Shown here: positions 48,976 to 62,915 of the stretch, piece by piece
Numbering within the stretch: position 1 is the first letter of the stretch
Layout of the letters: each line of letters opens with the position of its first letter
Assembly (NCBI GenBank): GCA_005406025.1
Contig: BGZK01000159.1
Location: 62,001-126,000, forward strand
DNA: 64,000 bases
Reading direction: 5' to 3'
From: Eumeta japonica
Taxonomy: Eukaryota > Arthropoda > Insecta > Lepidoptera > Psychidae
Position numbers and translations under genes: made by a program
The notes under the pieces: generated by a model
What the model was told of the DNA's origin: nothing
What the model saw: the letters and a program-made list of their open reading frames with translations, nothing else
Database searches by the model: none

Positions 48976-49060
48976 TAAATTAAGATCCTTAACAAGGCTA
49001 GCCAAATCGTCATTGGCATAAATTAAAACAAACGGACCAAAAACTGTCCCCTTGGCACCT
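48976..49060 (-). pseudogene. LINE reverse transcriptase shard
   Basis: Minus strand reads G-A-K-G-T-V-F-G-P-F-V-L-I-Y-A-N-D-D-L-A-S-L-V-K, which matches the 'G-x-P-Q-G-x-V-L-G-P...I-Y-x-N-D-L' block of LINE reverse transcriptases. Only this block survives inside a 109-codon open frame; the rest of that frame is not recognisable and the catalytic motif is absent. Confidence 0.55.
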
Positions 49061-49745
49061 CCGTGACGGTCACGACGCACGCGAAAACGCTCTAGAGCCA
49101 TTGACACCTACGTCATGAATCTTATCACTCAACTACAATTTCAGAAGGTCGAATTTTCGGCCCAAAGCTTGTCAGTGCTTAGCTAGTGAGTTATAGAACA
49201 AATAATAAGTACGTTTTTACGAAAAAAATAGGTTAATAACAGACATTTTAAATTATAAAAAATTCGACAGTCACAAATATAATAATTCTACGTTGTTTAG
49301 TCTTCATTACGTTCGACATTAGGAAGACTTGTTAGTTGGTTTAGCATCATCATCATTTAGTTTAGCATCATCATTTAGCATCTAGGTGACCCGAAAGAAA
49401 ACTTTGGGGTGTTTTAAGCATTTTTTGTTGACAAATACTTTATTCGTGTTAAAATATAAAGATCTATATTTTAACCCGAGGCTTTAAAAAATTATAAAAG
49501 ATGTAGAGAACAAGTTGAAAATCTCTGCGGAGTTATATGAAGTAACTTCGGAAAAAGAGGAAAGTGCGATTCTCTTTAAACATTATTTAAATTATTGTAA
49601 ATGAAGTTACAATTAGAAAGTAAAATATTTAAGAAAAGTATGTTAGGGAAATTTAATAAAAATATGTTTTTGGCAGAAACGTATTTTTTACAGAAATGAT
49701 AGGTGGGAATGTTTAATAATCTAAAAATTTAAACTAAATAAAATT

Positions 49746-49791
49746 ATATGGAAGTTACCTATTCCATTCAACGAATAGGTAACTTCCATAT
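49746..49791. repeat. Perfect 19-bp inverted repeat with 8-base loop
   Basis: ATATGGAAGTTACCTATTC (49746-49764) pairs exactly with 49773-49791. After a small gap the match resumes outside the arms (AATAAAATTAT versus AATAAATTATG in reverse), so this may be a small fold-back element of about 80 bases. Confidence 0.8.
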
Positions 49792-49799
49792 TTCATAAT

Positions 49800-52700
49800 T
49801 TATTAATTATAAACCCTAGATTTGCAATCATCTATAAGGCATTACCTTCATACCTGTAGTTTTATTTATTAAAACTACATTTAACTAACTTGATTTAAAT
49901 TTAAGTGAATTCTACATTTTATTTTTTATGCCGGCTAATAATTATTTTCATTGCATATTGCAGTGCAATTAACTGTGTTAATTAAGGTGAATTGCAGCAT
50001 AGTATGTAAGTATAAGATAGTTATTTAATAGTTAAAAATATGGTTCATATAAAACATAAATTAATTTACGAGTATTTCATTTATCTAAAATATTCACTTG
50101 CACTAAATTAAATATTAATTTTGCTTTTTAAAAAATACAACTTAACGAGAGTTTCATAAAAAAAACTCAAACATGCGTAAGTGTAGCGTGCTTGACTTTC
50201 AATTTAGCCACAAATTCACTGTGTACAACAAAAGTTTGCCTTTTACTATATCAATTAGCATTTTTGACTTGGAAGAAAAAACAAAAAAAGGGTTTTTTAA
50301 TATTATATAACATTAAGAGCAATTTTTGTGATTTGATATTAAAAATATATAGTATTTACCAACATTTATACAAAAGATAGCATTTAAATATATATCATCA
50401 TATTTTAATTTGAGTGGTCTATGTGGAGAGCCGAGCGTCGCGCCGACGCATTTTGTATACAGTGTCCATAGAATTTGATTAATTACGATTTCTCAATACA
50501 AAATAATTGTTGAGAGCGCACACAGAATCGAGATTTTCGATGAAAGGCAAAACTGATTACTGAAAGCGAATAACAACACCGGAATTTACACAATAATGGC
50601 CGCGCGACTCGCCCGTAATGAGGCTTCATTGCCGGCATAAGAACACAACTTATAATTAAATAAAGTTCACATTAAATTCGTTTATTGCGAATGTTTTCGG
50701 AGGCAAAACGAATTAATTACGCCAGAACAAATGAACGACTTTCGTCATATTGTTAATTAAATCAACTGGAAATTATTCGACGAGCGTGGTTCCGGTCTGT
50801 TATGGTTTTTTAAGAATCGTCGATTTCGATTTACATGTTACAGTATTATGTATGAGTGTTTTTCGATTTATGACGTAGAATTTTTTTCAATGTTCTTAAT
50901 ATAACATTGTGAAAAGTGCAAACGGAAAAATGATAGGTATGTAAATTGGTTGATTTTCATTTGCGTGATATCCACGTACTGCTTGAGCAGAGATGGTATA
51001 ATAACAAGATTGTTATGTTCTAATTTATAACATGTTCGCTTGATCACGAATATTGTTCACGAAAACACGATGTATTGTGAATATTAGGGTGGTGGTAAAA
51101 AATTAAAGCTTTTGCGACGCCCTCTAAAAAATTTCCTTTTGATGAAAAAACACAGTGATTTTTTTTTTAATTCAAAACAACACGTGCGTTTAGACGATTT
51201 AAGTTATTTTGGGTATAATCATTTTTTTTTGTACTTTTTCATGAAAAATACAATTTTATTTTATTATTAAATTATTTAGTTAATAATTTATACAGAGCAA
51301 TTGAGACGAATTTTGCAAAGTAAATTCTATAGAAAGTATAAACGAATGAAAGCATGAGAGTTTATGGTAAATGATGGAATTCCATGAACCTTGTTGGCGA
51401 CTAATCGACAGAGAATTATTTTGGGCCTTCAAAGGAGACATCCAGCGCATTTGCATTCAGTATTTTTTAACGCATTTTCATGAAAAAAACTTATACGTAA
51501 CTGCTCACAGAAGTTATAAAAATAGAAGAAAAATTAAAGCATAAGGTTGAATGATGAAGTATATTTAGCTTGTTATAAGGCTTTAAATTAAAATTCATCC
51601 CTTAAAATGATAACACTGAAGGAGTTTCATTGTTAACTATTTTCAAATCTCAAAAAATAATTATTTGATATTTAATAAGATACTTTCGGAATAAAAGTAT
51701 TAGTGAACAAAGTAACGATATTAACCATATCAACCATATTTTATTACTAACAAATGTATAAATGACTTTATGCGTCTTTATTTTTCAACCGTAGAAATGA
51801 AATATTATAGCTGCCACTAGACAACAGAGAGATGACATATCAAAACAAGATCTCGACAAGAATCAGATAAAGAAATTCTCGCACGCAAAGCAACCCTTTT
51901 AGGTGTTAGGTCACGAAGGACAATCACCTTAGCCGTCGTCCGATGTGTCATTTGGTCCTCCAAACCTCTCGTACCTTTCTGAGAGTCACTAAAAATGATC
52001 CAGCACATGAAAAAATGTTCCATTGCCTAAAAAATTTTTTTTAAAGATACGAGTGATTATGGTATGTACAATCTGCTCAATTATTTTAGAATGATATTAT
52101 ACTATGACATAATTGCGTACGCTATCTTTGGGGAACCGATGTACTTTAGAAGCCTTTTTAAAGAAAACTCAGGTGGAGTAAGTGTGTAACTCAATAAACT
52201 TGAATAATTGAGCAGTTGAGCAGTTAAGGGGCTCACTCTAGTTTCGCTCATGGACCTCCACCCGGCGAGCTCTGGGCTAATGATCAAAGTTTTCACTCTC
52301 ACCTACGCTAACGACATGCGCAAGGGTCAAATGTTATTACGCGACTTTGCATAATGACCTAGTACAAAGTTTGAAACCTATATTGTTCTGACGACGGGTC
52401 CTCGTTTCAAAAATGAACGGACGTTTAAATTGCTTTGTTAATGAGTGAGCTCTTTAATACTACTTGCGGTGGCTTTTGAAAACGAAACAAAAGCTGAAAT
52501 TGTCTATCTATCTATAACATAAATAAAATTGGAAAAAATAAAAGAAAATAATAAATAAGATCCCTTTTGGGACAATACGAACAAAAATACTCGATGTTGA
52601 TTTTAGAATTAGAAATTAGAGAATCTCGTCTTTTTTGTCATTACAGACAGAAATCCCATTATAAGTTGACGATATCTTAAAAAATATAAACGTTATATAA

Positions 52701-55700
52701 CCATCAATCACGACCACGGCTCAGCCTGTACAGAGAGGAAAAGTTTATATTTTTCAAGAGCTCTATGCCGATCAGAAGTAGAAAATTCCAATTAGTAGAC
52801 AGTCATAAATGGTTGGTTAAACATTAAAACTGATAATTTTTTGACCTTACTAACTAACGATAACATACTCTTTCAAATCAAGATTAAGAAGAGAAAATGT
52901 GGAAGGTCCTTTTTAAATGATACTAATCATGTGGTAATTCTGCACAATTACATTTATCTTTTGAAAATGAACAGTTACTTGTATTTATTTATTACGAGTA
53001 TTTAAGTACATTTTTTTTTCTATGGAAATCGTGGTATAGAGTTGTGACTTATTGAAAAGAGAGAACTCCGTCAAGTGCGAGACTGACCATAGCAGTCCAA
53101 GGTCTTTAAGTAATAAGGACATTTATTGCCAACATCTACAATACCTATTTGATTTTATATGTCAAACATTTAATAGTGCATATGCAATTTTATATACTTA
53201 CAAAATTTTCAGAATATGATTAAAAGGTTAAGACAAAAAGCACTTTTTATTCTACGGAAAAAATCCTTTTATAATATATGGATGGATATTATTCTCATTC
53301 TACATTAATGTATTACACAACTGTGATACGTAATACTTAATTTAATATAAATGTATTTCAAGAACATTATTATATAAAATAAACTATAACGTATAAAGTA
53401 CAGGTAATCTTTTCCTACTTAACTTCATGCGGGGAGAAATGTGTTATCACATTACTACAACTCAAAGAAGAACATTATAACGTAGGTAAAGTAACTTGCG
53501 TTAAAAAACCACGTGTATTCATGGTATTAAAATCACATTTGTATATAAATAGCTAATATATCTTAGTAATACACTTCTTCCTAATTTGTTAAATCCTTCT
53601 ATTGTATTTGTTTTGATAATATAGTAGCAAGTATTAGAAGCAGGACGATATAGATTTTATAGACTCGAGCAATATTAAGTAAGTATTAAAATTGATATTT
53701 ATGTTAAATAAGACTTTGGACCTAAAATCAAATTTGAAATGACTACGTGAAGCTGTGTTCCTCACAAAAATGATCGTTATAGGGAGTTATAGAAAGAGAT
53801 AGCTAGAAACATGACAGTTAAGTTTCGGTTTTTTATGATATTTGTCACGATGTTGAAGGAAAAAGGACACGAATCCGTAATATTGTTTTAGAATTATTGG
53901 AGCTTTGACGTTAAGCACTCAAGTTTTGGAGTCTAGTGTGGGTTAGTAGCCGAATACGGTAGCGGTGTCAGGAGAACGGAACAAGTGTTATGATCTATGT
54001 TGAAAGCCCATTAAACAAATTTGCAGGTATTCAGGAATCGAAAACGTCACCCTTCGACTTACGAAAAACGCGCTGAGACTTCGGCTATAGCCATTTAAGT
54101 CCAAATCTGTCCAAAATCTAAACTGAAACGAGTAGCCTCATAAACGGCGAAGTTTCAAAAGAGAACGTGCCAACCGAATCCAATTTTACTATTGTACCTA
54201 ATAAATTAGTCCATCCATCATACGGAACCGTAGGAGGACGCAGACCGAGTAAACGAATCGAGATCATACATCACAAATACACGCACGCAGGTGATTTCAA
54301 GAATGGAGTCCTTTCGGGAGGAAATGAAAATGTCGGTATTCCATATAGCTCCCGTGCGAGATGAGGTAAATTGGTCTCATTTATTGACCCCTCTTTGATG
54401 AGATGGATGCTCTCTTACCTTTTACGCCTCGCTAGAAATATTATAAAAGATCGACGGTTTTCCTCCTTTCATAGCTTCATAGGTGAACGAAGTAATCTTT
54501 TTGGTGTCTTATATCGATCGTTTGCTACAACTCGTCAGAGCGACCTCTGGTTGTGATAAAAGCGAGGAGAAGTTACATTTCCTATCAAATGTTGTGCAAG
54601 ATCTCATATAACAACACCTTTTCTTATGAATATACTTACCTATATGGTATACTGATCTTGTGTTGCTTTCCTATATCAGTTTGGGACACAATTTTTCAGA
54701 GACATATCAATTATATTGCATTGTAGCAAATTTGATACGGAATTGATCATGATATGATATGATACGTTTATAGTGATGACTTAAAATAGTGGTAAAATTT
54801 TAAAATACTATAAATTATCACATTCTCACGGCAAATCTGAAAAAAACCAAATGTAGTTCGATTGCCTAAGTATATGAATTTAAGTATTAACTTTTCTGGT
54901 TTGAGTGCTAAATTAGTGCCCAGTTCATATTTTCTAGCATACAATTGAATTTGCTATCAAATATATATTCTGATGTCGCATATATATGTAATTGTTGTTC
55001 TAGTTCTGTTGTATGATATATTATACACCTAAGCTTTAACGTTTTCCGATTTTGTTTTTCAATTTGCATAATACAATATAATAGTATAGTCCGAGACCCA
55101 ACTTGCGTTGATTACATTTGGAAAATAAAACCCAATTTCGGATTTTCTCTCCTTCCACTAGACCTCAGCACTGACTGACGATCTATAACAACTACCTGAG
55201 CGCCGGCTTGGGCGAAGATATGATTGGGAGAAGAATTTGTTCTTCTTAAATCATCAGAAAACACCTTGTTCACGACATAACCACATTACAATTTCCATTG
55301 ACATGTAAATAAGAATATCAAAAAAATTATTATTTTTATCCTTTGGTCTACGTATATTGTGGCATCTACAATTTGCGTAGCGAAAATCCGTACTAAAATC
55401 CGCTCGTGCGCATGTACTGTTAGCCACCCATAAGCGAACCGCGAGACAACGGCCCGAAGCTTACGGAGTACTAGTCGGGGCTTAATCCTCACATTACGCG
55501 CAACACTTGTGGGCGTAAATCAAAAACACCGCAGCGCAAAGACCTAAATCCGGCCCATCAGTTCTCTCGAGACTCGTCTCGCGTCTTAGAACTTGCGGGA
55601 GCAGCTCTCGTTTGAATTATATGCTTATAAGACGCCCTTCATTTTCCCTTACTGCACGACCACCTACGACATCTCTCGCACGGTGGGGGTAAGTACATGA

Positions 55701-56780
55701 TTCTAAAAATGATTCCGTTTGAAGGTAACAACTGGACCCAAAAAAAAAAAGGACTGTGATTCTTTTAATCCTCGTTTGAAACTTCTAGTGCTTATTTAAT
55801 ATTAATTTTCTTGTAGACTTAACAGCACAAAAAACCGACGATAAGTCTGATGATAGTAGTAAAAAGGGAGGATAAATGGAAGAAACCTTGGGATTACAGC
55901 CTAGTTCTCCGTATACTAATTAGTACAACTTAGCATCCCAGTCCTCGTGGAATTTCATGTGACTCTATTTCACGCACTAATTATAGAAGCAAAAGTAGCG
56001 ACAGGGGCGTTGAGCAGTAAAACTTTTAAGTAATATTTCTAGTTACTTCCACACGGTAACATGAGATATGTTTCCTTAACCCCGATGTCTAAAAACAAGG
56101 CATTTTATGAGTTTCATCATTAATATCTCATTATGGTTTCGTAGCTCTCAAATGAACGAACCTATTTTAATGCCCTTTTTTTAATTAAAAATTAATTTAA
56201 TTTAGTTAGTTCTTATCTATGTTTGATTACAATCTGTTAAACTATCTAAAAATTATATTATGGTTAATTAACTCCCCATTAATTCCTATATCGTAATTGA
56301 ACAGAATATTCCCTTTTGAATTAACAAACTTCCTACTTTTACCAAATTTCAAGTCACTTTTTCTATTATTCTTTATATTCTGTATTCCTAAATTTTGATG
56401 AAACATCACAAAAAAGGTGATTCCAAACAAAAGCCATTTATATTTACAGCAATATTTAATACCGCTATTAAATATTAAAATGTTATAAATGTATAATATA
56501 AATTTGAAAAATATATTAAAACGTTATAAATTTATAATATGAATTTGAAAAAAACTCCGTAACATAGAGCAATTCCTTATAAAGCAAAAAAATATAGTTT
56601 TGTAATAATTGTTAACTTTTAAATGTGTCGGAGGACCGCAAAATTAACAAAAGAGATAGTAAAAATTTATATATTAGGGGCATATGTTTATTGATTAAAA
56701 AAAATGTTTAATATCTACTAGGCGCTAGAGAAATAGTGTGATACGTATAACAGACACAGTCGAATCATGAACTTTCTTTT
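49800..56780. other. Long non-coding stretch with complex GC-richer patches
   Basis: Patches at about 50,590-50,800, 51,810-52,020, 53,880-54,560 and 55,190-55,690 are more complex than the AT-rich background. The last has TTATAAG near 55,625 and a strong splice donor (GGG|GTAAGT) at 55,689. Two short open frames at 54,167-54,556 have no motif. A 41-bp tandem duplication lies near 56,476-56,552. No gene is supported. Confidence 0.35.
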
Positions 56781-56783
56781 TAC

Positions 56784-57002
56784 AGTTTTGTTCTTCAGAC
56801 AGAAGAGACGAACTCTTATGAAATCACTTTTTTGCTCAGTTTGTATGCGTGGCCTGTCTGTCTGTCAGTCTGTTTGTCTGTCGGATAAAACCTTTTGTTT
56901 CAGGAACGCATGAAGATGTCAATTTGCAATCAATATCGAAAGGTCTGCGGTCTCTTGCGGACAAAATCAAGCTTCTAAGTAACGTAAACAAGAAATACGG
57001 CT
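56784..57002 (+). mobile_element. Lepidopteran interspersed repeat fragment
   Basis: Reads through TTCTTCAGACAGAAGAGACG, TTATGAAATCACTTTTTTGC, GTATGCGTGGCC, a CTGTCTGTCAGTCTG run, CCTTTTGTTTCAGGAACG, AGGTCTGCGGTC and AAAATCAAGCTTCTAAG. I recognise this succession as a repeat that recurs widely in moth and butterfly genomes. It is non-coding; class not assigned. Confidence 0.5.
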
Positions 57003-60000
57003 ATTAATGCCTCGTATTTTGATACTTGTAAGTAATGAAGCAAGTAAAAAGTACTTACGACATAGCAGAAGAGTAACTTTCTACTTATAAAAAGTTACTT
57101 TTCACATTTTTTTCGATATTCCTGGAAATAATTGTATGGCGGTTCACGTTAGGCACCTGCTTCTATAACTTTATCATGATCAATGAAAAAAATGGCAGAC
57201 TTATAAGGCTGTGGCATACGGACGGCCGGAGAGACGTACAGGACGAAGTTGTTAGCGTGCTTTTTAATTTGGTTATGAAATGCTGAAAATGCGTTTTTAT
57301 TAATTAAGTTTTACAAGAATGAATTAATTGAGAAAGGATCGAAATATTTGAAAAAAGAAATTACTTATTGCCTTTTTATATTTGAGCTCGAAAATGTGTA
57401 TGTGGTATTAAATGTCTTAAAATTGTCCTGCCGGGTTAACCATTTTTCAGATTTTTTTATGATAGTCGTAACATAAAACGACTAGACTAGAAGACGGTAG
57501 TGTCGACTACTGACTTTTAAATCGTCGATATTATCTCCATCGCTGAGGTATAGGGGTATAATTGCGTCGCACGTAGAATTAAATGCAGGAGTAAAAAGTG
57601 TTATTACGTCTAAATTTCAAAACATATTGGTTGCTCAATTTCATTACACGAATGATAGCGAATTAAGTGTTGATTTTAAATAAAGAGAAATCCTTATCAT
57701 TTTTGAAGTGTAAGTAAAATTATTTCGATTATTAGTATTAGAAGCTAAAGACGTATATTATTCTAACGTTTGGACTAACGTAATCATTATTGATTATTTG
57801 TAATGTATAATAGTATTTCAAAACTATTTCATTAATATTTTTTTAATCAAGCAGTAATTTTAATAAGACTTTATTTTTTTTTTAATTTAACAGTATTGCG
57901 TTCAAATTGTTTATTTTGCAAATGCCATATCTTTGTTTAAATAATTATCGTACACGACGAAAATACAACGACTTTAGTTAACTCCGCGTCCGTCCATAGT
58001 GTATAAACAGATCTTTAGCCGAGAGCTTTATACGGTGTATAGGTAAATCCGAGTGCAGTCCCCGAACCCAGCCACTTAAGTTAATGAATATTCATGACAT
58101 ATTAGCGGGGATAGCTTTGCCTATTAAGGCCGCGATACTAACTTCTGAAGTTACTTAACCTACCTACTTAATTTAAGAAATTAATTAGCATACACAAAAC
58201 TCGCGCGAGCTCCCGTTTTCCACAATTATGAATGTTCATGAAGTGCCGTCTACGTACTTTTAAGTTTTTAATGATCTAGGTAATTTTAAATTCTAGCGAG
58301 TGCTTCAAGAACTAGCAAGTAGATTAGATAGACAGACAGACCACATAGACAGATATTCTCTATATGGTTCGGATTCTAAACGGCTAAATAACGAATAAAA
58401 GCTAAATATTTTTAGCAAAGAATTCTTTTTTCACTGTATAGTAAATTACTTTAGCGGAATTATTTCTTCCCTCAAAATATTTTCAAGTTTCGAGGTTATG
58501 TTTTGATACTACTTTATCATACTCAGAATACTGATGGCGCATTAATATTTAGAACATATTTTTTTCATGTAATGTTACTTTGTAAAAGCTGTTTACAGAA
58601 TACCTTGCTTATTTTTCATAACAGAAATTATATCTATGTCGAAATTTACTTCAAATCTAGGCAAAAGTTAGTTAAAAAAAGTAAAGTGGTTTCTTAATGC
58701 TGCTTTAAGAAACCATTTTTTAAATTCTATCTTAATTAGCATCCTCTCCAGATGCTATTTAGAATTGAAGAGAAAAATACCTTTATTCTCACGACATACA
58801 TTTTTTTTAGTATTTTAATTATGTTATTTATATAGTAAAAAAACGAAAACATAGTTTTATGAGCAGCGGTATTAAGTTTGGGAGTGATGTTTAAAGTCAA
58901 AGAAAAAATTAGTTCTATTAAATCACGCTCATGAAGGTTGAACTTTTAAATCAAGAATTCTTTTATTTATTCTCTCACAAGACGTTACGATTGTTAATTT
59001 TTAATTACGCATTAAATATTCTTAATCGAGAGTATTTTGTTTATGGTAGGGTATTACAAACTACCATAGATCAAAATAAAATAACAATTTTAAGAATTCA
59101 ATAAATAGTTAATCTTTTAGTGATAACTTTTTTTTGTTGGCATTCTGCAATACGTTACCTTATTGATTCCTCGATAATGGCTCGTAAATTATTTAACAAA
59201 TGAAACTTTTTAATCTATGATATCCACCGAATGGGTCTGCCGAGTCTCGCTGTATGTAAGTGGACAGGCCGTCGGTCTTTTGAGGGTCACGAAGACAGAT
59301 AGTCTTCGTTGATAACTTACGTGGTTTGCTACCTCCGAAGCAGTGCCTGACAGATATCGCGTCAAATTGAGTTGGCATGTCATTCGACGCCTGAAACTGG
59401 ACGGTAGTCTATTCTCCTCTGATTCTTATTCGCATTTGGAACGATTACAGAAAAAAAAAAGTTCTTTTCTTATGTTCGGTGGTACATGATATTTCAAAAA
59501 AAAAAAAATACCAAACATTGTATAAAATGGATTGAAAAGTGGATCGATTGACGAAAACGTTAGGTTACACTTTTTATTCGTTGTAATGCCATCTACCGAA
59601 TGTAAAGAAATAAAAAACAATAAGTCTCATGTTGGAAACAGTTTTAAATTAATCTTCTTCTTTTTAAATTGAAAAACTAATACGTAATAAATAACGAAGA
59701 TAAATATTTTGAAGCTTTTTACATGAATACATAAGTCTATTTTTTCGTTCGTAATAAGAATAATTTCGTGAACACACTAACGCCATCTGTTGCTGCATAA
59801 ATCAACGAAATTGGTAAGTATGAAATCTACTATATCATCAATTCGTTAGCGCTTGAATTTAGGTTGAGACGTCGTATGCACTGCATTTTAGGTGGCGGTG
59901 AGTGAAAGAAGTAAAAATAAAATTCCTGCGTGTTCCGAATGCGTATAAAAGTGTTTGAATTATTTATACATCCAATTATGCATTAATGTTGCACAATTCA

Positions 60001-60489
60001 GGGTGGTTTTGGGGAAGCAATGCGTGATGTATCCACGTAAAACTTACGGCTGGATTAAAATTACAGTAACCAGGGATTTTTTTTAGGAAATGCGTTTAAA
60101 TATGCATGATTTATTAGTTTCCTCTAATGGTGTCCCAGCAAAAAAGTTAACTACGCGTGCATAGGTTACTTGCGTCGACGACTTTGACGTAACATTAGAT
60201 GCGACTACAATATTTTAATTTATGCTTAATGTGCTACTTCCTAATCCAACACCAAAATGTAGAAGACAAACAAACGCTCTATAGCACATATACTGGTAAA
60301 CATTCATTTTGTAATAATAATGTGACAAACAAACCCATATATTATTTATTTTTGACTTTTCCATCAATTATTTATTACTAAATATTTTTGTTTGCATTAA
60401 ATAAACTTTTTTGAATAAATACAGTAGACGTAATATAACTGTTATTTGATTATTAAATGTGTACTGTGCTTTGGTACAAAATTTGTATG
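57003..60489. other. AT-rich non-coding stretch
   Basis: No gene recognised. An 11-bp inverted repeat (TGGTTTCTTAA) lies near 58,687-58,715. A complex patch lies at about 59,200-59,410, and a decayed GACAGACAGA run near 58,330. Confidence 0.35.
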
Positions 60490-60526
60490 TATTGAAGTAA
60501 TTACTTTGTAGATAATTACTTCAATA
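60490..60526. repeat. Perfect 14-bp inverted repeat with 9-base loop
   Basis: TATTGAAGTAATTA (60490-60503) pairs exactly with 60513-60526. Confidence 0.75.
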
Positions 60527-61349
60527 TTAAATTACTAAAACTGCAATAGAAAAGTGACATAAAAATCTATTACATTGATGTATTTTTTTTGGCTATAGTC
60601 AGAATTATTGCATAAAGAAATCACAGCCGGTACGAGTCTGACTTACGAACGATCGATAATTTATTAAATATTATTTTCGTTTGAAAAGTTTAGCAAATAA
60701 AGGGCATATTTATAAATCGTTGAACTTAAACGGTTGCCATTTTTGTGCGTCAATCAACCGTCAAATTATGTCTTGAAATTAGCATAGTTTGTTGACTGTG
60801 ATTGAGACTGTTTTGTTGCGTGAATAGTGTGCGCATTGTAATACCATTTGTAGCATCCATTTGTAAATTGTTGCAGCAAAGACGGAAAATAACTTGATCA
60901 AACCTGCGTCTTGGAGAAGATTCATCAGAAAATAAAATCGTTAAAAATATTTTTGGTTGTATAACAGAATGGACAAATCTAAATAAAACTCGAGCCTTCA
61001 GAACAGCCATTTCAAAAGCAAAAATTTTGTTTTTAAAAATCATAACCATTCAATCAAAACAATGTTTTGAGTGGTTTCCATTTTCAAAAAAAAAATAGGT
61101 TTTTTATAGGAATATTCCAAATTATCGTAATACATTAAATTGTCTTTGTAGAAACTAAATAGCTAATTATAAAATCACATTTTCATTGCGATTGAATATC
61201 AAGATTGCGATTGAATATCAAGCATTAGTGAACTATTAATATACGTAAGTAAAATAATAATATTTAAATAGCAGTATATTAAACATATTTACTCAATAAG
61301 GTTTTTGTAAATTCTTAAAACAATCAGAAAATTATTCGCAGAACGCTCT
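60527..61349. other. AT-rich non-coding stretch
   Basis: Only a tandem duplication of about 19-20 bases (ATTGCGATTGAATATCAAG) near 61,185-61,222 is evident. Confidence 0.4.
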
Positions 61350-61431
61350 GTTCACTCCTCTGGGGTTACGAGTGTCCATGGGCGGCGGTGACTATCAACT
61401 CTCTGATAGCTCACCGGTTCGTTCGCCTATC
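61350..61431 (+). mobile_element. Lepidopteran SINE/LINE tail fragment
   Basis: CACTCCTCTGGGGTTACGAG, TGTCCATGGGCGGCGGTGAC, then AGCTCACCGGTTCGTTCGCC. This is the best preserved copy of the tail family also seen at 40.7 kb and, inverted, at 43.4 kb. Confidence 0.55.
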
Positions 61432-62460
61432 GACTATTCTATGTATAAGATAATTTACAGTGCAAAAATTCAGTTTTAGGATATTGGATAAAACGAAAAT
61501 AATAATTTAAGTTTTCTAATAGAATCCATTTCGGTTATTTCGGGTAGCGCGTGTGGATGAGGTATCTCTGCAGCCAAACGGGCCCCGGGTAGCCAAACGT
61601 TATCATTCCTGTATAAGCCCCATTCGGAGTTCCCAAATGGCGTTAATATAGCCCTTATGGGTTCCGTACAATGGCCAGTATTTTTTTGCTGTATGGAACA
61701 TAGCTCCACGTTTAGTGTTATGTAATAAAATCGTAAGGAAGCCAAATCTGTACAATAAATATATCTTTGGGAAAAGAAAGTGGCATGGAGTTACTACAAC
61801 TTAATACAGACGCCAAAACAGTTTTTTTTTTTAATTTTTTGTCCATTTGTCTATATAAGTGTTTGTTTGTTTGTTAAAGCATTAAACAAAAAGTAATGTA
61901 CCAACTTGGGGTGGGATGGGACATAGTAATTGGAAGTTACAATTTTCAGATTTTTCTCTTTACTTATAGTCAAACCTTACTATTGCCAAATATCATGGTC
62001 GTAAGTTAAAGGAGAATTTCATTACTATTGATGAGTATTGATGTGATAAAATGGCCCTATCTTTTGATAGTGTTGACTTAGAAACTTGTTTGACACCTCT
62101 AAGGAACCGTAGACCTGAATATTTTATATTGAAATTAATGTAATGCGAATGATATGTCTAAGTGTGGGGAAAAAAAAGGTTTAAAGGGCTTAACATAGAT
62201 ACAAATCGAGACACAGACGAACAAGAAAGTTGTCCTATATCCTGTTGCGAGGTATGGAACCTTATACAATGACTTTTAATTTTTTTTTCATTTTCATCGA
62301 CCCAAAAATGAGCACTTTTGTGTTCTGTTGTGGGAATGAATTCATTATTAAAAGATAAAAAAATGTCCACGATTTAAGTAAAGTCGCAAGCGTAATAATG
62401 AAACTCAAAAATATGTTTTCAGTATTTTAATTTAGTTAAAATAATGTAGTATAATTGAAA
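61432..62460. other. Non-coding stretch
   Basis: A GC-richer patch at about 61,535-61,660 contains GGGTTCCGTAC, reminiscent of the repeat at 681-760. A short (GTTT)n run lies near 61,860-61,875. No gene. Confidence 0.35.
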
Positions 62461-62915
62461 TTCGTTTTGAATTACAAATGATTATCAAAATTACATTCTT
62501 AATGTTTAAATTTCCTTAAACGTGTTATAAATTTAACTTTTAATATGCGATCGTAAAAAATATAAAACGCTCTTGATTATTTGATTATGTTACAAATTTT
62601 ATACGCTACAAATTGTATGTTGTTAAAGAATCGTAAATAATTATTAGAAATATGTTTTAACATATGTTGTAGACTGAACTTTGTTATGCAATAATTATTA
62701 AAAAATGTGTTTTACATTTAAATTTCCATAAAAATTCTTTTAATTTAATTTTGTTAAGCAATCACAAAATTTTATCAACAACGTGTTTCCATTTTATTTA
62801 GCGTGTTTTAATTTTATTTAGCATAGTTGAACTTTGTTGCGCAATCACAAATATGTATCAAAAATATATTTCTAATATTATAAATTCGTAACATAAGTTG
62901 TAAATATAACTCTAT
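62461..62915. repeat. Degenerate AT-rich tandem repeat, about six units of 62-83 bp
   Basis: The word TTGTTA-x-GCAATCACAAAT-ATTATCAAAAATATGTTT and variants recur at about 62,461, 62,544, 62,617, 62,681, 62,750 and 62,833, each followed by an ACTTT- or ATTTT-rich end. It lies downstream of the minus-strand gene at 63.3 kb. Confidence 0.6.

Noticed and set aside
54167..54556. Two short plus-strand frames close together
   Set aside because: No signal, motif or codon structure.
62461..62915. Regularly spaced repeats considered as a CRISPR-like array
   Set aside because: Repeats are diverged, AT-rich and contiguous without spacers, and the DNA is eukaryotic.
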